Assembly: GCA_900540545.1 (NCBI GenBank)
Contig: UQGJ01000010.1
Span: 1-56,152 of the forward strand
Direction: 5' to 3'
Length of the DNA stretch: 56,152 nucleotides
Source: an uncultured Eubacteriales bacterium
GTDB taxonomy: Bacteria; Bacillota; Clostridia; Oscillospirales; Oscillospiraceae
Part shown: one piece after another, positions 1 to 14,354 of the stretch
Layout: every line of letters begins with the position of its first letter
Numbering within the stretch: the stretch's first letter is position 1
Position numbers and translations under genes: made by a program
The notes under the pieces: model-generated
What the model saw: the letters and a program-made list of their open reading frames with translations, nothing else
What the model was told of the DNA's origin: nothing
Databases searched by the model: none

Positions 1-785
1 TGGAGGCCCTGGCGGAGTGCGCCCACCGGGCGGCGCTGCGGCAGGGGGAGCGGGCGGACCCGGCGGGGGAGGAGCTCCCCGCCGGACGGGCGCTGCGGGC
101 CCTGATGGACGGCGGAGACCCCACGCGGGTCATGGGGACGCTGTATGCTGTGTATGAGGGGCCGGACTCTTTTCCTGCCCTGCAGGCGCGGCTGGACCGG
201 CTGTGCGCCGCCGTGCGGAAAAACGGCGGCTGCGTAGCCGTCTGCGGCGGGGAGCGGCTGCTGGCCCTGTTCCCCGGAGGGGCGTGGGATGGTATCCGGG
301 CCGCCGTCGAATTCCGGGAGAGCTTTCGGGCCGAGGGGGCGGCGGAGCCGCACCTGGTGGTGGACCGGGGCGAGGTGACCCTGGGCACGGCGGCGGGGAC
401 GGTGCAGGCCTTTTCAGCGGGCATCGCCCGCAGCGCCCGGCTGGCGGGCGCGCTGCCGGAGTGGGGGGTGACAGGGTTGCTGACGGCCGGGGCGCTGTCC
501 TCCCTGGGCGAGGGGCAGGTCCCCTGCGTCCGGCTGGTGGGCTTCGGCGCGGACGGGCGGCGCTACGAGCTGCTGGACGGCCTGCCCTATCACCAAAAAA
601 AGCTGCTGCTGGCGACGCGGGCGGACTTTGAGTTGGGGGTGGATGCCCAGGAGCGGGGCGACGGGGCCCAGGCTCGGCGATGCTTCGCGGCGGTGGTGGG
701 CGTGGACCGGGGAGACCGGGCGGCGCTCTTTCATTTGTCGGCGTGCGGAAAGGCAGGGGATGAGGGATGGAATGGGACAGGCTGA
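1..785 (+). CDS. Class III nucleotidyl-cyclase-like protein with C-terminal TPR-like segment (5' partial)
   Basis: The reading frame is open from base 3 with no start in view, so the N-terminus lies outside the window. The visible part resembles the C-terminal half of a class III adenylate/guanylate cyclase homology domain: a strand-turn-strand around DRGEVTLGTAAG, then an ARSARLAGALPEWG helix and an LVGFGADGRRYELLDGL closing strand. The metal-binding and base-selecting residues of active cyclases are not recognisable, so it is probably degenerate. The last 55 residues (ADFELGVDAQERGD onward) look like one TPR-type helix pair, an arrangement known in CHASE2-cyclase proteins. It overlaps the MORN gene by 19 bases, suggesting co-translation. 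A signalling or scaffold role is inferred; catalytic activity is doubtful. Confidence 0.55.
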   Translation, partial: EALAECAHRAALRQGERADPAGEELPAGRALRALMDGGDPTRVMGTLYAVYEGPDSFPALQARLDRLCAAVRKNGGCVAVCGGERLLALFPGGAWDGIRAAVEFRESFRAEGAAEPHLVVDRGEVTLGTAAGTVQAFSAGIARSARLAGALPEWGVTGLLTAGALSSLGEGQVPCVRLVGFGADGRRYELLDGLPYHQKKLLLATRADFELGVDAQERGDGAQARRCFAAVVGVDRGDRAALFHLSACGKAGDEGWNGTG

Positions 786-2257
786 CGAGGGCCGTGGGCG
801 CGGTTCTGTCGGCGTCGGTGGGGCTGAAGCGGCGGGCCGAGGACGGAAAAAAGGCCCTGGCCGCCCTGGCGGAGCGGGCGTCGGGGGCGGTCAAGGCGGC
901 GGCGGCCCCCTTCCTGGTCCCGCCGGAGGGGCCGGAGGGCTATCTGGCGGTGGGGAGGCACGTGGTCGCCAAGCACACGCTGCTGTTGGCGGCGACAGCC
1001 CTGCTGGCCGCCGGGACCCTGCTTGCCACGGTGGTCTACCCCTGGATGGACGGGCGGCTCTGGCCCAGCCGCCTGACCCTGGGCAGCGAAAAGGCGGCGG
1101 ACTTTACGGGCCGGGTGGAGCTGTATACGGTGAATGGGACCCGGGTCTACGAGGGGCCCATGGTGGACGGCCAGCTCACGGGCACAGGGGCGCAGTACGG
1201 CCCGGACGGGCAGCTTTTGTACCGCGGCGGCTTCTCCGAGGGCCGGTACGAGGGCCAGGGGCGGTATTACGAGGACGGCGTCCTGCGCTATGCGGGGGGC
1301 TTCCACGAGAATGATTTTTCCGGCCAGGGGGCGCAGTACGACGGCCAGGGGCGGCTGGTCTACCAGGGCGGCTTCACCGGGGGACAGCGGTCCGGCAGCG
1401 GGGCGGAGTTTGCGCCGGACACGGGGTTAAAGCGCTATGTGGGCGGCTTCCTGGCGGACCAGCGGGAGGGGCGCGGGACGGAGTACGGGCCGGACGGCGA
1501 GACCGTGCACTATCAGGGGGAGTTCTCCCTGGACGCCTACTCCGGCGCGGGGCGGCTCTACTGGGACGGAGGGCTGTACTATGACGGGGGATTCCTCGAT
1601 GGGGATTTTTCCGGCGGCGGCGTCCTGTACGACCCGGACACGGGCCGGGTGCGCTACGAGGGCGAGTTCCGGGTCGGACTGCCGGACGGGGCGGGGCGGC
1701 TCTATGACCCCGAGACGGGGAAGCTGGTCTACGCCGGGACCTTTGCCGCCGGGGTGCGCTCGGGCGAGGGTACGGAGTACGACAGCCTGGGCCGGGAGGT
1801 CTTTTCCGGCATGTTCCGGGACGGCATGGTGGATCTGATGCACTATCTGGGCCGGGACGTGGCGGATTTCCGGGCGGACTTCGGGCCGGAGACCACCAGC
1901 CGGACGGTGGGGGACATCCTGCTGCTGCTCTACCCGGAGCAGAATCTGGCGGTGATCTGCCGGGACGGCGCCCGCTGCTGGAAGCTGGTCAGCGGCCTGT
2001 CCACGGAGCTGGCGGGCGTCCGGCGGGGGGCGGACCCGGCGGAGGTCCGCGCCGCGCTGGGGGAGCCGTTTACCGCCCTTTCCATGGAATTGGGCGGATA
2101 TTACGGTCCCTTGTTCGGCAGCCTGGGCGCGCCCCTGGCGGCGGACGAAGGGGTGTACGCGGAAAAATATCTCCGCGGCGGCTATTTTATCCGGGTGTAT
2201 TACAGCGGCCAGGGCAAAGCCGCGGCGGTGGAGCTCTGCGCCACGGGAGGGACCTGA
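767..2257 (+). CDS. Membrane-anchored MORN-repeat protein
   Basis: The 496-residue product has a charged N-terminus, a single hydrophobic segment at about residues 68-90, and then roughly ten MORN-type repeats (about residues 120-360) with the recurring pattern Y-x-G-x-F-x-x-G-x-x-x-G-x-G. The C-terminal 130 residues are a separate, unrecognised domain. MORN repeats form an extended beta structure used for protein or membrane contacts; here they should lie outside the membrane if the single segment is a signal anchor. The ATG at 767 follows an AGGGGA-type site and overlaps the upstream cyclase-like gene. The secreted protein downstream starts one base after its stop, so the three genes probably form one transcription unit. 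Confidence 0.75.
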   Translation: MEWDRLTRAVGAVLSASVGLKRRAEDGKKALAALAERASGAVKAAAAPFLVPPEGPEGYLAVGRHVVAKHTLLLAATALLAAGTLLATVVYPWMDGRLWPSRLTLGSEKAADFTGRVELYTVNGTRVYEGPMVDGQLTGTGAQYGPDGQLLYRGGFSEGRYEGQGRYYEDGVLRYAGGFHENDFSGQGAQYDGQGRLVYQGGFTGGQRSGSGAEFAPDTGLKRYVGGFLADQREGRGTEYGPDGETVHYQGEFSLDAYSGAGRLYWDGGLYYDGGFLDGDFSGGGVLYDPDTGRVRYEGEFRVGLPDGAGRLYDPETGKLVYAGTFAAGVRSGEGTEYDSLGREVFSGMFRDGMVDLMHYLGRDVADFRADFGPETTSRTVGDILLLLYPEQNLAVICRDGARCWKLVSGLSTELAGVRRGADPAEVRAALGEPFTALSMELGGYYGPLFGSLGAPLAADEGVYAEKYLRGGYFIRVYYSGQGKAAAVELCATGGT

Positions 2258-2258
2258 T

Positions 2259-3212
2259 ATGAATAAACGGACATGGATGGCGCTGGCGCTGGTCCTGGCG
2301 GTGTGCGCCACGGCGGCCTGGGGGGAAGCCCTTCCCCCTGATGCGGCGACCGAGACACCGCCGGCGGCGGTGGAGACCGGCGGGCCTGCGGAAGAGACGG
2401 AAGCGGGCCTGGAGCCGGAGGAGACGCCTGCGCCCGAGACGGACCACACGCCCGAGGCGGACCACACGCCCGAGGCGGACCCGGAGGCGGCGACGCCCAC
2501 GCTGGCCGATCTGCTCCCGGCGCTGCCCGAGGGAGCGGGGGGGCTGCTGGACGCCGGGACCCTGGCGTCCACGCCGGGCTTCGAGGACTTGGCACCGGAA
2601 TTGGAAGCCCTCTTGGCGCCGCCGGAGGACAGCGGGCGGTGGCTGGCCCTGCGGCTGCTCTTTCTGGCCCGGCAGAACGGACTGCTGGAGCGCACCCCGG
2701 CGGCAAAGGACTGCATTGAACGGCTGGTTGACGGGCTGGCGGCGGACCACAGTTCCTATGCCCCGGATGAGCTCGCGGCGCTGAACGCCGGGTCCCAGCG
2801 GTTCGCGGCCTGCGGGAAGCTGGCGGCGGGGGCGTCGGCGGACCGGCTGGTCCTGATGAGACGGCCGCTGCGCCTGGAACAGCCGCCTATCGTCTACAAC
2901 GGGCGGCTGTTGCTGGCGGTGGAGGACATCGCGGGCTATTTCGGCGGACAGGTCCTGCCCCAGGAACAGAGCGACGGGGTGGCCGTCCAGGCGGGGTCCC
3001 TGCTGCTGGAGCTGGAAAAGGGGAGTACCACGGCCTACTGCAACGACGACCCCGCCGAGCTGTCCGCACCGGTACTGATCTTTGAGGACCGGGTGTACGC
3101 CTCGGCGGAGCTGCTGGCCCTGCCGGAGGGCGGGGGCGGCATCGCCTTCGACGAGGTGCCCTGCTTTTTATACGAACCGGGCGGCGGCGCGGACGCCGCG
3201 CCGCTGCCCTGA
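2259..3212 (+). CDS. Secreted protein with copper-amine-oxidase-type stalk domain
   Basis: The 317-residue protein opens with a signal peptide (MNKRTWMALALVLAVCATAAWG, cleavage near residue 22), followed by an acidic, Pro/Thr/Glu-rich linker at about residues 25-80 with a short direct repeat (HTPEADHTPEAD). The C-terminal part (about residues 205-300: RPLRLEQPPIVYNGRLLLA, then DIAGYFGG, then VYASAELLA) matches the copper amine oxidase N-terminal stalk domain family (PF07833), common in secreted Firmicutes proteins and thought to be structural. No catalytic domain is seen. It begins one base after the MORN gene stop and is followed by a strong terminator, so it closes this operon. Confidence 0.7.
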   Translation: MNKRTWMALALVLAVCATAAWGEALPPDAATETPPAAVETGGPAEETEAGLEPEETPAPETDHTPEADHTPEADPEAATPTLADLLPALPEGAGGLLDAGTLASTPGFEDLAPELEALLAPPEDSGRWLALRLLFLARQNGLLERTPAAKDCIERLVDGLAADHSSYAPDELAALNAGSQRFAACGKLAAGASADRLVLMRRPLRLEQPPIVYNGRLLLAVEDIAGYFGGQVLPQEQSDGVAVQAGSLLLELEKGSTTAYCNDDPAELSAPVLIFEDRVYASAELLALPEGGGGIAFDEVPCFLYEPGGGADAAPLP

Positions 3213-3222
3213 CATGGGAAAT

Positions 3223-3253
3223 GCCCCGCAGGTCAATGCCTGCGGGGCTTTTT
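3223..3253 (+). terminator. Intrinsic terminator after the stalk-domain gene
   Basis: A 10-bp perfect GC-rich stem (3223-3232 with 3239-3248) has a 6-base loop and is followed by TTTTT. It overlaps the 3' end of the converging glycosyltransferase gene and may also slow transcription from the other side, although the opposite T-run is short. Confidence 0.9.
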
Positions 3254-4621
3254 GGCGTGCTGGGGAGTGGGGCGGGCGGGGGCGTCCAGGCGGTTCCAGA
3301 GGAGGACGGCGGCGGAGACCAGGGCGGCCAGGAGGAGAAGGGTCCCCCAGGCCATGGGGAAGGCGTACCGCAGGACCAGATAGGCGTGGTAGGCACCCAG
3401 GGAAGCGATCTGGACGGCCAGAGCCTGGGGGATGCGCCACAGGCATAGGCAGGCCCAGCACAGGGTGAGCACGTCGGCCAGGAAGAAGTAGCGGTCGTGC
3501 ATGTGGGGCAGAAGGAGGGGGATGCCGATGGCCATCATCACCCCAGAAATCAGCAGCATCTCGTCGGTGACTCGGTCCCGGTTCAGGAACAGGACCAGGA
3601 GCAGCAGGGCCAGAAAGAGGGCGGCGGCCAGGATGCCGAACCGGGCGGCCGCGGCGGTGTCCACCTCCGCGCCGTAGGGGATGAGGGCGTAGACGGAGGG
3701 GGCGTTGAGGGTGAGGTAGTCCTTGTACTCCACCGTCTGGCCTAGGTAGACCCCCAGGATGTCCATCAGGGGTTTGCCCAGCAGGAGGGCGGGGAGAATG
3801 GAGACGAGGTAGGTGGCGGGGAAGAGGCACAGCTCCCGGAACTTCACCCGCCTGGTGAACCACAGGGCGCACCACAGGGGGATGAGGAAGATGGCCTGGA
3901 GCTTGAAGGAGAAGGCCAGGGCCAGCAGGACCACGGAGCTTTTGGGCTTGCGGTCCAGGCCGGAGGCCAGGGCGTGGAGGCACAGGGCGCCGTAGATGGC
4001 GTCGCACTGGGCCCAGTAGGAGCCGTTGAGAATGACCGTGGGGAGGAGGAGCAGCAGACAGAAGGCGGCGTAGGGCTTGGGGCTGTCCGCCCCGGCGAAA
4101 ACCCGTACCAGCCGCAGACCGCCCCAGGCCAGCAGCACGTCGAAGAGGATGGAGAAGAGCTTGATGCCGTAGAGGTCCGGGAGGGGGAGGTAGGAGAGGA
4201 AGGCCAGGAAATAGAGGTAGGGGACGTTGTAGTTGCCCTTGGGCAGCTTGATGGCCGCCCAGCCGCCGTTGTCCCGGAAGAAGGCGGCCCAGCCGGAGAG
4301 GAAATCCTGGTAGTCCAGGGTGACGTGGTCCATGCAGATACACCGCAGGAAGAGGGCCGCGCCCACGGGGAGCAGGGCGCAGAGGGTGAGAGCCCGGTCC
4401 CGGCTGTACCAGTAGAGGATGCCCAGGGCGGCCAGGGCCAGCAGGACCAGGACAGCGCCCACGGCGCTGTGGGCGGCCGGTCCGCCCAGGGGCAGGCCGG
4501 CGAGCTTAACCATGCCTAGGACCACCAGGGCCGTCCCCGACAGGGCGCAGGGGAGGGCGGCCAGGCGGGGGAGCGTGTCTCTTTTCTCAAGGGAGTCCAT
4601 AGCGATAACACCACCAGACAT
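3233..4621 (-). CDS. GT-C type membrane glycosyltransferase (mannosyltransferase-like)
   Basis: The 462-residue polytopic membrane protein has about 11-12 hydrophobic segments. An acidic stretch after the first segments (MDHVTLDYQDFLSGW), a GSYWAQCDAIYG motif and a KLQAIFLIPLW segment are typical of GT-C fold glycosyltransferases that use polyprenyl-phosphate sugars as donors. The likely role is adding a sugar to a cell-envelope polymer or lipid; the substrate cannot be read from sequence. The first ATG (4621) directly follows the T-run of a terminator hairpin and has no ribosome site. The second ATG (4600, MDSLEKRD) has a weak GGTGG upstream and is a serious alternative start. The gene diverges from rpoB and converges on the stalk-domain gene. 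Confidence 0.75.
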   Translation of the reverse strand: MSGGVIAMDSLEKRDTLPRLAALPCALSGTALVVLGMVKLAGLPLGGPAAHSAVGAVLVLLALAALGILYWYSRDRALTLCALLPVGAALFLRCICMDHVTLDYQDFLSGWAAFFRDNGGWAAIKLPKGNYNVPYLYFLAFLSYLPLPDLYGIKLFSILFDVLLAWGGLRLVRVFAGADSPKPYAAFCLLLLLPTVILNGSYWAQCDAIYGALCLHALASGLDRKPKSSVVLLALAFSFKLQAIFLIPLWCALWFTRRVKFRELCLFPATYLVSILPALLLGKPLMDILGVYLGQTVEYKDYLTLNAPSVYALIPYGAEVDTAAAARFGILAAALFLALLLLVLFLNRDRVTDEMLLISGVMMAIGIPLLLPHMHDRYFFLADVLTLCWACLCLWRIPQALAVQIASLGAYHAYLVLRYAFPMAWGTLLLLAALVSAAVLLWNRLDAPARPTPQHAKKPRRH

Positions 4622-4649
4622 AAAAAAAGTTCGGAATCTCTCCGAACTT
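4622..4649 (-). terminator. Intrinsic terminator directly before the glycosyltransferase start (possible attenuator)
   Basis: On the minus strand a 9-bp perfect stem (4641-4649 with 4627-4635, 5-base loop) is followed by an uninterrupted T-run that ends at the ATG of the glycosyltransferase gene. On the plus strand there is no T-run after the stem, so it acts only towards the glycosyltransferase. Confidence 0.75.
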
Positions 4650-4660
4650 CTGGATAAAAC

Positions 4661-4719
4661 CTATTGACTTACAGGGGGTTGCATGGTATACTGAAATGCT
4701 TTCATGCGTCCAACCGCAT
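4661..4719 (-). promoter_or_regulatory. Two overlapping leader-peptide frames upstream of the glycosyltransferase
   Basis: On the minus strand, ATG at 4719 opens a five-codon frame (MRLDA, stop at 4702-4704) behind a full AGGAGG (4730-4735) with 10-base spacing. Its stop overlaps the ATG (4705) of a second 14-codon frame ending at 4661-4663, 12 bases before the terminator stem. The arrangement resembles translation-coupled attenuation leaders. Translation of either frame is inferred. Confidence 0.4.
4664..4692 (+). promoter_or_regulatory. Sigma-A promoter of rpoB
   Basis: TTGACT (4664-4669) and TATACT (4687-4692) are separated by exactly 17 bp. Transcription should start near 4699, giving a leader of about 240 bases before rpoB. 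Confidence 0.85.
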
Positions 4720-4746
4720 TTTCGCACTTCCTCCTACGCTGGATTC

Positions 4747-4775
4747 AGTATAACAGCTTATGGGGGAAACTGCAA
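4747..4775 (-). promoter_or_regulatory. Sigma-A promoter of the glycosyltransferase gene
   Basis: Read on the minus strand, TTGCAG (4775-4770) and TATACT (4752-4747) have a 17-bp spacer. The start point would be near 4740, so this transcript and the rpoB transcript overlap head-on for about 40 bases at their 5' ends. Confidence 0.6.
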
Positions 4776-4841
4776 GAGGAAAATGGAAAAGACGCAACAA
4801 CACCGCCGGGCGTATCACGAGAGACGGGGACGGCGCTTTTG

Positions 4842-4905
4842 GGCGATTTGACGGAGAATCGCCTGGTACACACGGGAACAAGGCCGAAAAGACCGCTTTT
4901 TCGGC
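4842..4905 (+). promoter_or_regulatory. Structured part of the rpoB leader
   Basis: Two perfect hairpins lie in the untranslated leader: a 7-bp stem (4842-4848 with 4857-4863) and an 8-bp stem (4883-4890 with 4898-4905). The frame upstream of rpoB is open here, but its translation has no similarity to RpoB N-termini, so the region is treated as leader. No known riboswitch class is recognised. Confidence 0.5.
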
Positions 4906-4939
4906 GCGAATTCAGGGAAAACGGAGTGTGATTTTCGGA

Positions 4940-8701
<3,762 letters not shown>

Positions 8702-8722
8702 GAAAGGGAGGACGATTGAAAT

Positions 8723-12490
<3,768 letters not shown>

Positions 12491-12503
12491 GTAAATCGGC
12501 GCA

Positions 12504-12542
12504 GGAGCCCGCGTACCGGGAGCGGTACGCGGGCTCCTTTTT
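12504..12542 (+). terminator. Intrinsic terminator of the rpoBC operon
   Basis: A 14-bp perfect stem (12504-12517 with 12524-12537) with a 6-base loop is followed by TTTTT, 13 bases after the rpoC stop. Confidence 0.95.
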
Positions 12543-12632
12543 GCGCTGCCGGCGGGTGCTGCTTTGGCGCAGAGCGCTCGCCCCGCCGGAGACGCCTTGG
12601 AAAATCAACGGTTTTATGTGCAGAATTCACGC

Positions 12633-12661
12633 TTGACTTCAATTTCCTTCCATGATATAAT
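12633..12661 (+). promoter_or_regulatory. Sigma-A promoter of the L7Ae-like/ribosomal unit
   Basis: TTGACT (12633-12638) and a perfect TATAAT (12656-12661) have a 17-bp spacer. The start would be near 12668, about 85 bases upstream of the L7Ae-like gene. The leader contains an interrupted hairpin (12692-12722). Confidence 0.9.
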
Positions 12662-12753
12662 TCCAAATTGCGCAGGTATATCCGCGCGCGGTGGAAAAAC
12701 CGGTGCAAAACCCGGCTTTCCATTGGAATCTCTGACACAGGGGGATGACGGCC

Positions 12754-13011
12754 ATGACCGAACTCAAAGCCGGACCCCGGGTCGTCGGCGCCAAACAGAC
12801 GCGCCGCGCCGTGGCCGACGGCCGGGCGGTGCGGGTCTATCTGGCCGAGGATGCCGACCCGAATGTCACCGGCCCCATCGAGGACCTCTGCCAGGAGCAG
12901 GGCGTGGAGGTACAGAAGGTACCGGCCATGCGGGCTCTGGGCACCACCTGCGGGATCGCAGTGGGCGCCGCCGTGGCGGCGCTGGTCTCGTCGGAGCAAA
13001 GTCCGCTTTGA
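12754..13011 (+). CDS. L7Ae/L30e family ribosomal-type RNA-binding protein (YbxF-like)
   Basis: This 85-residue protein belongs to the L7Ae/L30e/S12e family, whose Firmicutes members (YbxF, YlxQ) bind kink-turn RNA. Visible marks are GAKQTRRAVADGRAVRVYLAE followed by the conserved VPAMRALGTTCGI loop. Its place between rpoC and rpsL is the usual one for ybxF. I chose ATG 12754 because the AGGGGG site sits 8 bases before it; the in-frame ATG at 12745 abuts that site. It has its own promoter and a leader hairpin. Binding of its own leader is possible but unproven. Confidence 0.9.
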   Translation: MTELKAGPRVVGAKQTRRAVADGRAVRVYLAEDADPNVTGPIEDLCQEQGVEVQKVPAMRALGTTCGIAVGAAVAALVSSEQSPL

Positions 13012-13123
13012 CCGGAAACGTCCGCCGAAGGCGGACATTCCCGGCATTGCTCCCTTGCTCCTCCTCTCCGCCGCAAAACCGCTGTGCTGGGTTTTGCAGC
13101 GGTAAATGAGACGGGAGTTACGT

Positions 13124-13152
13124 TTGGTTTTAACGAAATGGGGAAGTATAAG
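13124..13152 (+). promoter_or_regulatory. Candidate promoter of rpsL
   Basis: TTGGTT (13124-13129) and TATAAG (13147-13152) have a 17-bp spacer, 56 bases before rpsL. Between them and the ATG lies an AT-rich 8-bp inverted repeat around 13158-13180. The match is partial, so rpsL may also be read from the L7Ae promoter. Confidence 0.45.
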
Positions 13153-13207
13153 ACTTCCATTATTTTGTTAAAATAATAGAATCAGAAATCGAGAAAGGAG
13201 GAACATT

Positions 13208-13630
13208 ATGCCTACGTTTAACCAGCTCGTCCGGAAGGGGCGCAAGGCCGCGACCTACAAGTCCGCTTCTCCTGCCATGCAGCATGGTCTGAACACGCTG
13301 AAGAACCGGGAGACCGATCTGCCCTCCCCCCAGAAGCGCGGCGTCTGCACCGCTGTTCGTACTTCCACCCCGAAGAAGCCGAACTCCGCTCTGCGTAAGA
13401 TCGCCCGTGTGAAGCTCACCAACGGCTATGAGGTCACCGCCTATATCCCCGGCGTCGGCCACAACCTGCAGGAGCACTCTGTGGTCATGATCCGCGGCGG
13501 TCGTGTCAGGGACTTGCCCGGCGTGCGTTACCACATCATCCGCGGCACTCTGGACACCCAGGGCGTCAACGGCCGTATGCAGGCCCGCTCCAAGTACGGC
13601 GCGAAGCGGCCCAAGGCCGGCAAGAAATAA
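13208..13630 (+). CDS. rpsL: 30S ribosomal protein uS12
   Basis: uS12 lies at the decoding centre. The 140-residue form has the extra N-terminal stretch of about 17 residues found in Clostridia before QKRGVCT, then the conserved TPKKPNSALRK loop and GHNLQEHS. The GGRVKDLPGVRYH motif reads GGRVRDLPGVRYH: Arg101 replaces the Lys known as K88 in M. tuberculosis (K87 in mature E. coli S12). The codon is AGG, the only AGG in the gene, one base from AAG, which encodes nearly every Lys here; the nearby TTG Leu is also the only one. K88R confers streptomycin resistance in several species. A strong AAAGGAGG precedes the ATG. Confidence 0.97.
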   Translation: MPTFNQLVRKGRKAATYKSASPAMQHGLNTLKNRETDLPSPQKRGVCTAVRTSTPKKPNSALRKIARVKLTNGYEVTAYIPGVGHNLQEHSVVMIRGGRVRDLPGVRYHIIRGTLDTQGVNGRMQARSKYGAKRPKAGKK

Positions 13631-13825
13631 TTTCGCAGAAATTATTTCCCGCAGGGCCGCCATAGATGGCGGCCGGACAAACATGAACCTTTTTGCGCTC
13701 ATAGCGCAAGGCAGTTGCCCTTGCAACAAGCGCTTACCTTATATAATTAGGGTAACGTTTTCTTGTGAGGCACTGGACAAGCAGGCACTTGTCTTTACAC
13801 GGGGCTCGTCCTGTGTGACGAGTTT
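13625..13825 (+). promoter_or_regulatory. Hairpin-rich rpsL-rpsG intergenic leader
   Basis: The 235-base gap contains five perfect hairpins: 13625-13633/13639-13647 (9 bp), 13655-13662/13667-13674 (8 bp, 4-base loop), 13693-13699/13703-13709 (7 bp), 13776-13781/13788-13793 (6 bp) and 13805-13810/13817-13822 (6 bp). A TTGCAA with TATAAT about 15 bp downstream (around 13722-13748) could be an internal promoter. The region probably controls rpsG; in E. coli the same gap binds S7. Confidence 0.45.
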
Positions 13826-13865
13826 CGAGTACCTATGAAATCATACTGTGAAGGAGGGAAGCAAA

Positions 13866-14336
13866 GTGCCCAGAAGAGGAAACGTACCCGTGCGGGTGGT
13901 ATTGCCCGACCCGCTGTATAACTCCGTCCTGGTGACCAAGCTGGTCAACAGCATCATGCTGGACGGCAAAAAGGGTGTCTCTCAGAAAGTGGTCTACGGT
14001 GCTTTCGATATCATCAAGGAAAAGACCGGCAAGGACCCCCTTGAGGTCTTTACCACCGCCCTGGAGAACATCATGCCGTCCCTGGAGGTCAAGGCCCGCC
14101 GCGTGGGCGGCGCCACCTACCAGGTGCCCATCGAGGTCCGGCCTGAGCGCCGCCAGACCCTGGGTCTGCGGTGGCTCACCAGTTTCGCCCGCAAGCGCAG
14201 CGAGAAGACCATGAAAGAGCGTCTCGCCGGCGAGATCATGGACGCCGCCAACAACCTCGGTTCCGCGGTGAAGAAGCGCGAGGACACCCACAAGATGGCC
14301 GAATCCAACAAGGCCTTCGCGCACTACCGCTGGTAA
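13866..14336 (+). CDS. rpsG: 30S ribosomal protein uS7
   Basis: uS7 nucleates assembly of the 30S head. The 156-residue protein begins PRRGNVPVRVVLPDP, as in the family, and contains the conserved ARRVGGATYQVPIEVRPERR segment and a C-terminal HKMAESNKAFAHYRW. I start at GTG 13866 because AAGGAGGG (13851-13858) lies 7 bases before it and family proteins begin with M-P-R-R; the frame extends upstream to a GTG at 13848 without ribosome-site support. fusA follows after 18 bases. Confidence 0.96.
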   Translation: MPRRGNVPVRVVLPDPLYNSVLVTKLVNSIMLDGKKGVSQKVVYGAFDIIKEKTGKDPLEVFTTALENIMPSLEVKARRVGGATYQVPIEVRPERRQTLGLRWLTSFARKRSEKTMKERLAGEIMDAANNLGSAVKKREDTHKMAESNKAFAHYRW

Positions 14337-14354
14337 TTAAGGAGTTATTTTTGT

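Noticed and set aside
2437..2480. Short direct repeat HTPEADHTPEAD in the stalk-domain protein as a mobile or regulatory repeat
   Set aside because: It lies in a low-complexity acidic linker and is most simply replication slippage in coding sequence.
4704..4931. 75-codon plus-strand frame in the rpoB leader
   Set aside because: No ribosome site precedes it and the region is better explained as a structured leader; the in-frame extension of rpoB to 4760 is also unsupported by homology.
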